DNA of 64,000 nucleotides from Jeongeupia sp. HS-3 (GCF_015140455.1 NZ_AP024094.1:434001-498000), one strand, 5' to 3'. Numbered from the stretch's first letter, positions 35,876-44,687 are shown. Numbers and translations: made by a program. The notes: a model not told the origin generated them from the sequence alone.

Positions 35876-37912
35876 ATGCCCCATGATCCGGTTGAAGCCA
35901 TCCGTACGGTCGCACTGGTCGGCCACGGCAGTAGTGGTAAGACGATGTTGGCCGAGGCCCTGCTGCGGCGAAGCGGTGCGATTGCCGAAATGGGCTCGCT
36001 CGAGCGCGGCGATACCGTCTGCGATTTCGACCCGCTCGAACGCGACTACGGCCATTCGCTGGCATCGGCGCTGGTCCATTTCTCCCTCGGTGGCATCGAG
36101 GTCAAGCTGATCGACACCCCCGGGTATCATGATTTTGTCGGCCAGGCGCTGGCCGCGCTGGCTGCGGTCGATACCGCGCTGGTTGTCGTCAATGCGCAGA
36201 ACGGCATCGAGCTCTCCACCAGGCGGATGATGGCCGCGGCGGCCGAGCGCGGGCTGTGCCGGATTCTGGTCGTCAACAAAATCGATGCCGAGCGCGTTGA
36301 TCTGCCCGGACTGGTCGCCAGCCTGCGCGAGGCCTTCGGCAAGGAGGTGCTGCCGATCAACCTGCCGGCCGATCAGGCGAGCCGGGTGCTGGACTGTTTC
36401 TTCTCTGCCGAAGGCGATGCCGATTTTTCGTCGGTGGCCGAGGCGCATCAGGCTTTGGTCGATCAGGTGGTCGAGGTCGATGAAGACCTGATGACGCGCT
36501 ATCTGGAGCAGGGCGAGGTGAGCCCCGAGGCGCTGCATGCGCCGCTGGAGGCGGCGCTGCGACAAGGTCATCTGATTCCCTTGTGTTTCGTCTCGGCGCG
36601 CAGCGGCGCCGGCGTGGCCGAGCTGCTCGACGTGCTGGCGCGGCTGGCGCCGAATCCGCGCGAAGGTAATCCGCCGCTGTTCATCAAAGGCGAAGCAGGC
36701 GCATTCGCCGCCGAGCCCGATCCGGCCAAACACGTGCTGGCGCATGTGTTCAAGGTGGTGATGGATCCGTTCGTGGGCAAGCTCGGCGTGTTCCGGGTGC
36801 ACCAGGGCACGGTGAGGCGCGATGTGCAGCTCTTCGTCGGCGACGGCAAGAAGCCGTTCAAGGTCGGTCATCTGCTGCGCCTGCAGGGCAAGCGCTACGA
36901 CGAGGTCGAGCACTTGCTGCCCGGCGAATTCGGCGCGGTGGCCAAGATCGACGAGATCGAGTTCGACGCGGTGCTGCACGATTCGCACGATGAAGACCAC
37001 ATCCGCTTGCAGCCCTGCACGTTTCCCGAGCCGATGCAGGGGCTGGCGATCACGCCGAAACGCCATGGCGACGAGCAGCGCATCGGCGATGTGCTGCATA
37101 GGCTGCAAATGGAAGACCCGTGCGTCAAGGTCGACCACGATCCGGTCACGCACGAGACGGTCTTGCGCGGTATGGGCGAGCTGCACCTGCGCTACCTGCT
37201 CGACCGCATGGCCGGAACCTATCGACTCGAAGTACAGACCAGCACGCCGCGGGTGCCATACCGCGAAACCATCACCCGGCCGGCCGAGGGCCACCACCGG
37301 CACAAGAAGCAGACCGGCGGTGCCGGTCAGTTTGGCGAGGTTTTCCTGCGCATCGAGCCGCAGCCGCGCGGCGCCGGCTTTGCCTTTGTCGATGCGATCA
37401 AGGGCGGCGTGATTCCGGGGCAGTTCATCCAGTCGGTCGAGAAGGGCGTGCGTGCGGCGCTGGCGGCCGGGCCGCTATCCGGCAGCCCGGTCGAAGACCT
37501 GAAGGTGACGGTGTACGACGGCAAAAGCCATTCGGTCGACTCCAAGGATGTGGCGTTTCAGGCGGCCGGGCGCAAGGCGATGCTCGAGGCGCTGCAGGCC
37601 GCCGCGCCGGTGGTACTCGAGCCGGTGGTGGCGATCGAAATCACCGCACCCGAAACGCGCCTTGGTGATCTGACCGCCGATCTGTCGGGGCGGCGCGGCC
37701 AGGTCAGCGGCACCGAGACCCTGTCGCAGCAACTGGTGCTGATCCGTGGCCAGGTGCCGTTGTCGGAACTCGATGGCTACGCGGGGCGGTTGAAGGCGAT
37801 CACCGCCGGGCAGGGCGCTTATGCGCTGACGCTGAGCCATTACGATGCGGTGCCGCCGGAGGTGCAGCAGCGCCTTGCCGCCGGCTACAAGGCGGTGCAC
37901 GATGATGATTGA
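35876..37912 (+). CDS. Elongation factor G-like GTPase (EF-G2/FusA-like)
   Basis: 678 residues with the translational GTPase layout: P-loop GHGSSGKT (16-23), G3 DTPGYHDF, G4 NKID, then domains II to V, including GVIPGQFIQSVEKGVRAALA, the typical domain IV/V segment of EF-G. It differs from housekeeping EF-G in the first P-loop residues and the short switch I, and it is isolated from rpsL-rpsG-tuf. Such second EF-G genes are common; some act in ribosome recycling or under stress, others lack GTPase-driven translocation. Start ATG 35876. No antibiotic-resistance claim is made. Confidence 0.87.
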   Translation: MPHDPVEAIRTVALVGHGSSGKTMLAEALLRRSGAIAEMGSLERGDTVCDFDPLERDYGHSLASALVHFSLGGIEVKLIDTPGYHDFVGQALAALAAVDTALVVVNAQNGIELSTRRMMAAAAERGLCRILVVNKIDAERVDLPGLVASLREAFGKEVLPINLPADQASRVLDCFFSAEGDADFSSVAEAHQALVDQVVEVDEDLMTRYLEQGEVSPEALHAPLEAALRQGHLIPLCFVSARSGAGVAELLDVLARLAPNPREGNPPLFIKGEAGAFAAEPDPAKHVLAHVFKVVMDPFVGKLGVFRVHQGTVRRDVQLFVGDGKKPFKVGHLLRLQGKRYDEVEHLLPGEFGAVAKIDEIEFDAVLHDSHDEDHIRLQPCTFPEPMQGLAITPKRHGDEQRIGDVLHRLQMEDPCVKVDHDPVTHETVLRGMGELHLRYLLDRMAGTYRLEVQTSTPRVPYRETITRPAEGHHRHKKQTGGAGQFGEVFLRIEPQPRGAGFAFVDAIKGGVIPGQFIQSVEKGVRAALAAGPLSGSPVEDLKVTVYDGKSHSVDSKDVAFQAAGRKAMLEALQAAAPVVLEPVVAIEITAPETRLGDLTADLSGRRGQVSGTETLSQQLVLIRGQVPLSELDGYAGRLKAITAGQGAYALTLSHYDAVPPEVQQRLAAGYKAVHDDD

Positions 37913-37935
37913 GGCGCATCGGGAAAGGTGCGCCT
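37912..37935. terminator. Possible bidirectional terminator between convergent genes
   Basis: AGGCGCA (37912-37918) and TGCGCCT (37929-37935) are perfect 7 bp arms with a 10-base loop in the 28 bp between the EF-G-like stop and the GlxA-type regulator stop. There is no T-run, so termination is uncertain. Confidence 0.35.
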
Positions 37936-37940
37936 GTGGT

Positions 37941-39011
37941 TCACGCCGATCCGGATCCGTGACCGCTGTTCCCTGTCACGAAGCCGCGTGGAGTCCGCAG
38001 CGCGGGCGGCATCGCAGAGCCCGCCAGCGTCCGTTCGACCTTGCTCGATGGATGGCCATAGTGCTGGCGGTAGGCATTCGGCGTCAGCCCGGTCAGTTGC
38101 CGGAACATGCGCCGCATCACCGCGTCGCTGCTGAAACCCAGATCGTCGCTGATGCTGCTGGCCGGCTTTTGCGATGCCGCCAGCCGTTCGGCGAGCTGGT
38201 GCAGTTTGACCGCGCGGATGAAGTTCGCCGCCGTATCGCCGGTTGCCGCGGCGACCTTGCGCGCCAGCGTGCGCTCGGACATCGCCAGCCGCTCGGCCAG
38301 CGCAGCGACCGACAGCGCGTGCGCGGGCAGCCGGCGAACCCAGTGGCGCAGCTTTTGCAGTAGCGCATCGCGCTGCGACAGCAGGTCGACGCGGGTAAAC
38401 ACCGGGTGGCGCCGCTCGGGCTGCGGCAGCACCATCAGCCGCGCCAGCGTCGCGTAGGCATCGGCGCCCAGGCTGTGCGCGACGACGTGTTCGGCAATCG
38501 CCAGATAGCCGTGCACGCCGGAGGCGGTGATGCGGGTGTCGTCGCTGACCAGCGGCGACTCCAGCTGCCAGTTCACCTTCGGATAGTGCTGTTCGAACCA
38601 CGGCAGCATCCACCAGGTGCCGGTGGCCGGTTTGCCGTTGAGGCGTCCGGCTGCCGCGACGAAGGCGATGCCGTCGCAGTAGCTCCACAGTTGCAGCGAA
38701 GCGGGGCGCGCGACCAGTGCGTCTATCAGCCCGCGGTGCTGCGCCAGCGTGGCGTCGATCTGTTCGAGCGAGGTCGCCCAGAAGCCGGGCAGCAGCAGCG
38801 CGTCGATTTCGGCATCGGCGAGGCGCAGCTCGGCGTCGAGCACGAGGCCGTGGGCGCAGCGGACCGGGCCGGCGTCCAGCCCGACTAGACAGGTCGTCAG
38901 TTTTCCGCCCAGCAGGCTGGCCGCGTGCATCAGATCGGCGAAGGCCAGCAAGCCGGCCGGCATGCAGCCGGGGTAGACGAGCAGACCGATCCGCAGCGGA
39001 GAATGGGGCAT
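37941..39011 (-). CDS. GlxA-type transcription regulator (DJ-1/PfpI-like plus AraC HTH)
   Basis: About 356 residues from ATG 39011; ATG 39032 is possible. The N-terminal about 190 residues have the class I amidotransferase-like fold, with a Cys in the elbow position (LWSYCDGIAF) but without the usual His partner (ATGTWW). The C-terminal half is an AraC/XylS double helix-turn-helix, with LSVAALAERLAMSERTLARK and the conserved DLGFSSDAVMRRMFRQLTGL then PNAYRQ. The N-terminal part probably senses a ligand. It diverges from the MBL-fold gene at 39103, the likely target. Confidence 0.88.
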   Translation of the reverse strand: MPHSPLRIGLLVYPGCMPAGLLAFADLMHAASLLGGKLTTCLVGLDAGPVRCAHGLVLDAELRLADAEIDALLLPGFWATSLEQIDATLAQHRGLIDALVARPASLQLWSYCDGIAFVAAAGRLNGKPATGTWWMLPWFEQHYPKVNWQLESPLVSDDTRITASGVHGYLAIAEHVVAHSLGADAYATLARLMVLPQPERRHPVFTRVDLLSQRDALLQKLRHWVRRLPAHALSVAALAERLAMSERTLARKVAAATGDTAANFIRAVKLHQLAERLAASQKPASSISDDLGFSSDAVMRRMFRQLTGLTPNAYRQHYGHPSSKVERTLAGSAMPPALRTPRGFVTGNSGHGSGSA

Positions 39012-39102
39012 GGCCGAATTTGCTCGCTTCATGTCTGATCCGGCCATGGTAGCGACTCCGGCACGCGCGCGACAATCCCTCATCATCAACCGGGGGATAA
39101 CC

Positions 39103-39882
39103 ATGAATATCGTTCAATTGCGCAATGCCACGCTGGTGATCGAGGTCGGCCCTTATCGCGTGCTGGTCGACCCGATGCTGGCGCGACGGCACGCGCTGCC
39201 GTCATTGCGCTGGCTCGACGGCCAGCATCAGCGTAACCCCATCGTCGAGTTGCCGGTGGAGGCGGACGACTGCCTGGCGACGGCCACCCACTGCCTGATC
39301 ACGCACTGCCGCAAGGGGCATTTCGATCACCTCGACCGTGCCGGCGTGTGCTGGTTGCGCGAGCGGCAACTGCCGGTGATCTGCAGCCCGGACGATGCGG
39401 ACTACTTACAGAAGCGGGGTCTGAACGTGCAGCCTTTGCAGGCCGGCACCAAGGCGCAACCCTTCCTCGGCGGGCAGATCCGCATGGTGCCGTGCCGCCA
39501 CGGCCGTGGCGCGGTTGGGCGGCTGATGATGCACGGCGTCGGTTATCTGATCGAGTGGCCTGGCGAGCCCAGCCTCTATCTCGCCGGCGATACAATCCTG
39601 ACCGACGAGGTGCGGGCGCTGGTGAGCACGCAGCAACCCGACATCAGCGTGGTGCCGGCCGGCGGCGCGCGCTTTGATCTCGGCGGCGAGATCATCATGG
39701 GCATCGCCGAAGTCACCCAGTTCAGCCGGCTGGCGCGCGGCATCGTGATCGCCAACCATCTGGAGGCGCTGAATCATTGCCCGGTAAGACGGGACGAGCT
39801 GATTCACGCGATGCGCTGCGTCGGCGTCAGCGACCGCGTGCGCATTCCGGCCGACGGCGAACGCATCGTCGTGCCGGGATGA
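39103..39882 (+). CDS. MBL-fold metal-dependent hydrolase (UlaG-like)
   Basis: 259 residues from ATG 39103, with GGGGGATAACC as a ribosome site. The metallo-beta-lactamase fold is recognisable: THCRKGHFDHLD as the HxxxxDH-type zinc motif, CRHGRG, LAGDTILTDE with the bridging Asp, and IANHLEALNHCPVRR with the last His. UlaG-like members include lactonases and phosphodiesterases. It is divergent from the GlxA-type regulator across a 90 bp gap, so the regulator likely controls it. The substrate is unknown. Confidence 0.85.
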   Translation: MNIVQLRNATLVIEVGPYRVLVDPMLARRHALPSLRWLDGQHQRNPIVELPVEADDCLATATHCLITHCRKGHFDHLDRAGVCWLRERQLPVICSPDDADYLQKRGLNVQPLQAGTKAQPFLGGQIRMVPCRHGRGAVGRLMMHGVGYLIEWPGEPSLYLAGDTILTDEVRALVSTQQPDISVVPAGGARFDLGGEIIMGIAEVTQFSRLARGIVIANHLEALNHCPVRRDELIHAMRCVGVSDRVRIPADGERIVVPG

Positions 39883-39913
39883 CGCCCGCGGCGGATTTCG
39901 GCGTGGGCCGGGC

Positions 39914-40648
39914 TCAGAAGCGTTCGTGCTGCCCCAGATAGCGCCATTGCCCCTCGGGCAGGTCGCCGAGCGAGATGCGGCCAATGCGCAGCCGCTTGAC
40001 GCTGATCACGCGCAGGCCGACGGCTTCGCACAGTTCCTGAATTTGCCGCTTGCGCGTTTCGCGCAGCACGAAGCGCAGATACTGCTCGCTCTGGCGGCTG
40101 ACCTTGGCCGCTTTCCAGGTGACGCCGTCGATGGTGTAGGTGCAATTGAGCATCGAGATGATCTCGTCGGTGATGTCACCGGCAAAGCGCACCAGATATT
40201 CTTTTTCGTAATCGAGATCGTCGGCGATCAGCCTCTTTGACACCCGGCCGTCCTGCGTCAGTACCAACAGGCCCGAGGCATTCAGGTCGAGCCAGCCGGC
40301 CGGGGCGAGGTGGTTGAGATGGCGCTTGAGCAGATTGATGCCCGAACGGTCACCGGCGTAATGGGTATCGGCCTTGATCAGTTGCCACGCCGGGTGAATG
40401 CCCGGCTCGCCCGGGCCGGCGAGAAAGCCGACCGGTTTGTGCACGATCAGCGTGACGCGTTCGGACTGCACCGCGCTGGCCTGACGAACGAGCTCGATCG
40501 TCTGATCGGGGCGGATGCGGCTGCCGAGGACGTCGACAACATGGCCGTCGACCCGGACCCAGCCTTGCTCGATGAATTCGTCGGCCTCGCGGCGTGAACA
40601 CAGTCCGAGTTCGGTCATGCGTTTGGAAAGGCGGATGGTGTCGGTCAT
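39914..40648 (-). CDS. RluF/RsuA-type pseudouridine synthase (divergent active site)
   Basis: 244 residues: an S4 RNA-binding domain (LSKRMTELGLCSRREADEFI) followed by an RsuA/RluE/RluF-type catalytic domain. The catalytic Asp is kept, but the usual G-R-L-D reads GWLDLNASGLLVLT, so the arginine that stacks near the flipped base is a tryptophan. The distal EG-x-N-R-Q-I-R-R-M motif reads ETRKRQIQELCEAVGL, which also differs. It should modify one uridine of rRNA or tRNA, but activity is less certain than for a canonical member. It ends tail to tail with the MBL-fold gene. Confidence 0.8.
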   Translation of the reverse strand: MTDTIRLSKRMTELGLCSRREADEFIEQGWVRVDGHVVDVLGSRIRPDQTIELVRQASAVQSERVTLIVHKPVGFLAGPGEPGIHPAWQLIKADTHYAGDRSGINLLKRHLNHLAPAGWLDLNASGLLVLTQDGRVSKRLIADDLDYEKEYLVRFAGDITDEIISMLNCTYTIDGVTWKAAKVSRQSEQYLRFVLRETRKRQIQELCEAVGLRVISVKRLRIGRISLGDLPEGQWRYLGQHERF

Positions 40649-40897
40649 GGTGAAGATCGCTTGAGAATCAATCGTTCATTGTACGCGCCTTACCGGTGGC
40701 GGCGCACAGGGCTGCTGCCGTTCGGATTGCCAGTCACGCGCCGCGCCGCGCCGTCGGTGCGGCGGCTGCGTGGCGAATCCGGCATTCCCCGCACGCATGC
40801 GGGCTGTGCCAAAAAATCGTTTGTCCACGGCAAGGCCGATCACCAGAATCCTCGCTGTTCCAGATAGAAATCCTATTCAACGCAAGAGGGTGAATTG

Positions 40898-41041
40898 ATG
40901 GCAGATCGCATTGCAATATCCCTGGTTGTTCAAGGAGGCACGGTTAATTGGACATGCCGCAAGGAGGGGCGCCAATTCAACAATGGACAGTGCACCCGTG
41001 CAGTAATGCGGTTGGCGCAATCCGGAGGAGCCGAATCGTGA
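40898..41041 (+). CDS. Small 47-residue protein opening an uncharacterised operon
   Basis: A complete frame from ATG 40898, with GAGGG 8-12 bases upstream, to TGA 41039-41041. It begins MADRIAISLVVQGGT, has two cysteines (residues 20 and 32), a polar and basic middle and a C-terminal QSGGAES. The stop overlaps the GTG start of the next gene by 4 bp (GTGA), and an Shine-Dalgarno-like GGAGGAG for that gene lies inside this frame. That coupling is the main sign that it is translated. There is no membrane helix or clear export signal. Possible roles are a regulatory leader, a subunit, or a peptide substrate for the enzymes downstream. I do not recognise it. Confidence 0.6.
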   Translation: MADRIAISLVVQGGTVNWTCRKEGRQFNNGQCTRAVMRLAQSGGAES

Positions 41042-42258
41042 AGCGTCCGATGTATATGCTGAGCCCTTCGGTCCAGCTGGGCCTGACCATTGGCGCCTTG
41101 ATGTATTGCAGTTACGGCGCGGCCCACAATGCCTTCGAAAATTGGGCACTGATCGCGTTGTGCACCTTCGTGGGTTTCTTCATTCCATATTATTCAAAGC
41201 TGAGCAACAAGCTGGAAGAAGTCATTCATCTGCGCACCGCATGCGTCAGCCTTGGCCGGCTTGGCCGCTTCGCCCCACAACTTGCATTCAATGTGGGGAT
41301 TTTCCTGATTCTGACGCGTGCCGGGGTTTTTCCGGTGGGCAATATCGATGCGCTCGGCGGCGTATTGGGGGTTGCGCTGGTGACGACGTGCGCATCCCAG
41401 GGAATGCAGTATTTGGCGCTTGCGCTGGCAAACCGCGAAATCGGCGACCGCAACCGGAACGTGCTGATTGCCTTGTCCATCAATATTGTGGTGACCGCGC
41501 TGGCGACGATCGGGCTGGCTTGGGCAAAGACCGCCTTTCTGGTGCTCGGGCTGAGTTTCGGTGCGCTCTTTTTCGCGCTGGGCATCCTCTCGGACTGGCG
41601 TGCCATTGCGTTCAAGCGAGGAGGCATCGGTGTCTTTTTCGGTACGTTCAATCCGATTCACAAGACCCATCTCGCGCTGATCCGGGACGCGATCGAATTG
41701 CGCGGCCTGACGAAGGTTTACCTTCACAGTACGACGATACCCAAGCTCCATGCCCAGGCATTGCAGCGCGGGGAGATCCGGATTGCCAAGTACGAGCGGG
41801 GCATGCGCATCTACGAGAAAACGCAGCGTGCCGATGTGCATGTCAACTACTTTCCGACCGGCTCCAAATTTTACGAGTATGAAACCCGCTTGGCGATGAT
41901 GCGCGCAGCCGTGGCAGAGGCCGGGCTGGGGGATAAGGTGGAGGTGCTGTCATTGCCGGAGGAATACGCACGTGGCGGTTTTTATGCCGTGCTCAAGCGG
42001 GTCAAGGCGGCATCCGGCGGACTCCCGGTCCACGGCATTCATGGCAGCGATCTGGGCGGGATGTGGGTACGAGGTATTTACGATGAGTCCGGCTGGATTT
42101 ATCCATATCCGGTGATCCGGCGCGACAAGGTATCGGCGACAGCAATCCGCAATGGTGCAACTGGCCTGACGACGCCGTCGGTGCAGACAATGATCGAGGC
42201 TTTGCGCAATAGCCAAGAACTGAATTCGACGTACCCATCAACCCAGTACAGCAGCTGA
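41038..42258 (+). CDS. Six-helix membrane domain fused to a NadD-like nucleotidyltransferase domain
   Basis: 406 residues from GTG 41038, with GGAGGAG at 41024-41030. Residues of about 8-195 hold six predicted membrane helices (for example VQLGLTIGALMYCSYG, LAFNVGIFLILTRAGVF, VLIALSINIVVTALATIGLA). From about residue 198 a soluble Rossmann-type domain begins with FFGTFNPIHKTHLALI: Thr203 and His208-x-x-His211 match the (H/T)xGH-type motif of NadD and related nucleotidyltransferases. SATAIR (366-371) matches their ISSTxIR motif. It could transfer a nucleotide to a small substrate at the membrane. I know of no named family with this fusion. It is second in the six-gene operon. Confidence 0.7.
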   Translation: MKRPMYMLSPSVQLGLTIGALMYCSYGAAHNAFENWALIALCTFVGFFIPYYSKLSNKLEEVIHLRTACVSLGRLGRFAPQLAFNVGIFLILTRAGVFPVGNIDALGGVLGVALVTTCASQGMQYLALALANREIGDRNRNVLIALSINIVVTALATIGLAWAKTAFLVLGLSFGALFFALGILSDWRAIAFKRGGIGVFFGTFNPIHKTHLALIRDAIELRGLTKVYLHSTTIPKLHAQALQRGEIRIAKYERGMRIYEKTQRADVHVNYFPTGSKFYEYETRLAMMRAAVAEAGLGDKVEVLSLPEEYARGGFYAVLKRVKAASGGLPVHGIHGSDLGGMWVRGIYDESGWIYPYPVIRRDKVSATAIRNGATGLTTPSVQTMIEALRNSQELNSTYPSTQYSS

Positions 42259-42268
42259 TGAGCGCCTC

Positions 42269-42904
42269 ATGACTATTCATCACCTTCACAAACCGTGTGC
42301 GGTATCGCCTGCAATGGATGTACCGAAGCTGACGATAAAGATCGTCGAAAGCGAAGATGAACGATTCAAGGCCATGCTTGTGCGCGCCATTGTCTATATG
42401 CACGAACAGCTGTGCCCGTACAGCGAAGAGTTTGATCTCAATGACCATACGGCGACCCAGATTGTCGGCCTGACGGATGAAGGGGAGCCCGTGCTGACTG
42501 CGCGTATCCGCTATTTCAATGGATTTGCCAAAATCGAGCGATTGGCGATCAGAAAGGAATACCGCGGGTACGGATATGCCCATCGGCTGCTTTCTTTCGT
42601 CATGAATGTGTGCCGGCAAAAGGGATTCACCCGTTTTTACCTGCACGCGCAGGCACGTTTGCAATCCTTTTACGAGGGCTACGGATTCCGCGTCGTTGGC
42701 GATGATTTTTCATTCTCCGAACATGACTATATCGAGATGGAAATGAATGAGCGGGAACACCATGTTCAGCCATCCCGGCACATCGGGCAGGCGCCCATGC
42801 ATCTCAATCGCCCGGAAAACAATGCCCACCACGCCGGACCGCTCGAACACGGTCTGTTCCAGAGCCCGCCGCGTACCGTGGTCATTGAAGGAGGCAGGGC
42901 ATGA
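42269..42904 (+). CDS. GNAT-family N-acetyltransferase
   Basis: 211 residues. The acetyl-CoA motif is RKEYRGYGYAHRLLSFV (R-x-x-Q/G-x-G-x-A type, about residues 92-108), after the strand AKIERLAI; HAQARLQSFYEGYGFRVVGD is the typical motif B region. A tail of about 45 residues rich in His, Pro and Asn follows the domain. Start ATG 42269 lies 10 bp after the previous stop (ATG 42314 is possible), and the stop overlaps the next gene by 4 bp. It should acetylate an amine or the amino group of an amino acid; the substrate is unknown. Confidence 0.83.
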   Translation: MTIHHLHKPCAVSPAMDVPKLTIKIVESEDERFKAMLVRAIVYMHEQLCPYSEEFDLNDHTATQIVGLTDEGEPVLTARIRYFNGFAKIERLAIRKEYRGYGYAHRLLSFVMNVCRQKGFTRFYLHAQARLQSFYEGYGFRVVGDDFSFSEHDYIEMEMNEREHHVQPSRHIGQAPMHLNRPENNAHHAGPLEHGLFQSPPRTVVIEGGRA

Positions 42905-44109
42905 AGCGGCGTTTTTTCGGCTTCGTACTGGGGCTGATGATCGGTGGCGAGACCGTTGCGGCAACGAACACGATCGATCCGGCTTATCTCGGCCTGCTGA
43001 AACGCATCGTCGATATCAATACCGAAACGCGCAATCTGGCCGGGCTCGCGCAAGCCCGGGATGTGCTGATTCCGCAATTTGAAGCACTCGGCATGAAGGT
43101 GACCCGCCATTCGCTTGCCGAGCAGGGGCGCGAGGTGCTGAGCTTTGATACACCCGGCGCCACGCCCAAGGTGCTGCTGGTCGGGCATCTGGACACGGTC
43201 TTTTCAACGACCGGCGGTTTCCAGCGCTTCAGCGATCAGGGCGATCGGCTTGCCGGCCCCGGGGTGATCGACATGAAGGGCGGCCTGGTGCTGATGCTGA
43301 ACGTGCTCGGGCAACTCAAACAGGCGGGGCGGTTGCAGCAGGTTCGCGTGGTGATCAACGACGACGAGGAAATCGGCTCGCCGCATTCCAAAAAGACGCT
43401 GCGCGCGCTTGCCCGGGATATTCCGTATGGACTGGTCTTCGAGCCGGGACTCGAAGACGGCGCCGTGGTGAGCAGTCAGTCGGGCGTGCGCTGGATCAAG
43501 CTGACCACGACGGGCAAGGCGGCCCATGCGGGCCTGGAGCCCGAGAACGGCATCAATGCGTGCCTCGATCTGGCTCGGAAGATCGGCAAAATCACCGATC
43601 TGGCCCGGCCCGCCAAAGGCTTGACGATCAACCCCGGCGTGATCGAAGGCGGAAGCAAGCCGAACGTGGTGTGCGACAAGGCCAGTGTCACGTTCGATAT
43701 CCGGTTCCGCGCTATCCCGGACTGGAACAGCGTGTCCGCCGCGATCGGCGAGATCGGCCAGCAAAGCGATGTCTACAACACCCGCCTGAGGCAGGGCACC
43801 CGCACCGAAGTGACGCAGCTGGCCGAGATGCCGCCGTTGCCGGAAGGCCAGACCCTGGCGCTGGCTTCCCGGCTGGAATCCGTGTCCCGCTCGATCGGCC
43901 TGCCGTTCCGGGCGCAGGCCGTGGGCTACGGCAGTGATGGCAACAATCTGGCGGAAACCGGCATGCAGTTGCTCGTCGGTGTCGGCCCCTACGGCGGCGG
44001 CATGCACGCCGATACCGAGCACATGCTGGTCAGTTCCTATCGGGATCGCCTGACCCTGATGACCCGTTTGATCACGCAACTCACCGATTCTGAAGGAGGT
44101 GAACCATGA
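42901..44109 (+). CDS. Exported M20-family metallopeptidase, carboxypeptidase G2-like
   Basis: 402 residues. The N-terminus (MKRRFFGFVLGLMIGGETVAA) looks like a Sec signal, so it should be periplasmic. The M20 zinc site is complete: VGHLDTV with His96 and Asp98, GPGVIDMKGG with the bridging Asp, INDDEEIGS with the catalytic and zinc Glu pair, FEPGLEDGAV, and MHADTEHM for the last His. A dimerisation domain with TTGKAAHAGLEP lies in between. The closest type is CPG2, which removes C-terminal glutamate, but other N-acyl amino acids are possible. It overlaps both neighbours by 4 bp. Confidence 0.87.
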   Translation: MKRRFFGFVLGLMIGGETVAATNTIDPAYLGLLKRIVDINTETRNLAGLAQARDVLIPQFEALGMKVTRHSLAEQGREVLSFDTPGATPKVLLVGHLDTVFSTTGGFQRFSDQGDRLAGPGVIDMKGGLVLMLNVLGQLKQAGRLQQVRVVINDDEEIGSPHSKKTLRALARDIPYGLVFEPGLEDGAVVSSQSGVRWIKLTTTGKAAHAGLEPENGINACLDLARKIGKITDLARPAKGLTINPGVIEGGSKPNVVCDKASVTFDIRFRAIPDWNSVSAAIGEIGQQSDVYNTRLRQGTRTEVTQLAEMPPLPEGQTLALASRLESVSRSIGLPFRAQAVGYGSDGNNLAETGMQLLVGVGPYGGGMHADTEHMLVSSYRDRLTLMTRLITQLTDSEGGEP

Positions 44110-44645
44110 AGGCACTTGTCGTCATCGATATCCAGCGCGAGTACATCGCACCGGGCCGGAAATTCCAGATCCAGTCGATCGGTCCGTCGCTCAAAAACGC
44201 CTACGCCATGCTGCATTTCGCCCGCTGCGAGGGCTGGCCCATCGTGCATGTGCAGCATCTGCAGGACGGCGATTTGTTCAATCGCATCGCGGACACATCG
44301 GATTTCATCGACGGATTCGTTCCGGAAAGCAGTGAAGCGCTGGCGGTCAAGGGCAATTACTCGTCGTTCTCGTCGCCGGAGTTCGAGCAGTTTGCCGCCG
44401 CGCATGCGGAGCATGAGTTCGTCGTGGTCGGGTACGGCAGCACGATGTGTTGCCTCGCCACCATCGTCGACGGCTATCACCGCGGTTACCGCTTCGCCCT
44501 GGTCGAAGACGCCTGTGCGGCCCGGGCGGCGCGCAACCACTCGGAAGCGTCGATGCATGAGCATGCGATGGCGATTCTCGAACCCTTTGCCCGTTTGACC
44601 CGCGCCGACGTGGAAATCGCCGGGCATCAGCCTCTTGCCGCTTAG
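44106..44645 (+). CDS. Isochorismatase-fold cysteine hydrolase
   Basis: 179 residues from ATG 44106, overlapping the previous stop, with GGAGGTGAACC before it. The Cys-Lys-Asp triad of the family is in place: Asp8 (LVVIDIQREY), Lys82 (AVKGNYSSFSSPEFE) and Cys116 (YGSTMCCLATIVDGY). Relatives hydrolyse nicotinamide, carbamates, ureido compounds or isochorismate; the substrate here is unknown. There is no DHB or siderophore gene around, so the name isochorismatase is not meant as a function. It is fifth in the operon. Confidence 0.82.
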   Translation: MKALVVIDIQREYIAPGRKFQIQSIGPSLKNAYAMLHFARCEGWPIVHVQHLQDGDLFNRIADTSDFIDGFVPESSEALAVKGNYSSFSSPEFEQFAAAHAEHEFVVVGYGSTMCCLATIVDGYHRGYRFALVEDACAARAARNHSEASMHEHAMAILEPFARLTRADVEIAGHQPLAA

Positions 44646-44687
44646 ACCAACCACCTCGGCGCCTGCCGTGGCCGCCAGGAGGGAAAC

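Noticed and set aside
35876-37912. Tet(M/O)-type ribosomal protection
   Set aside because: Domain motifs match EF-G-like paralogues; nothing specific to tetracycline protection was seen.
44106-44645. Siderophore (isochorismate) function for the isochorismatase-fold gene
   Set aside because: No DHB, NRPS or carrier genes are near; only the fold can be supported.
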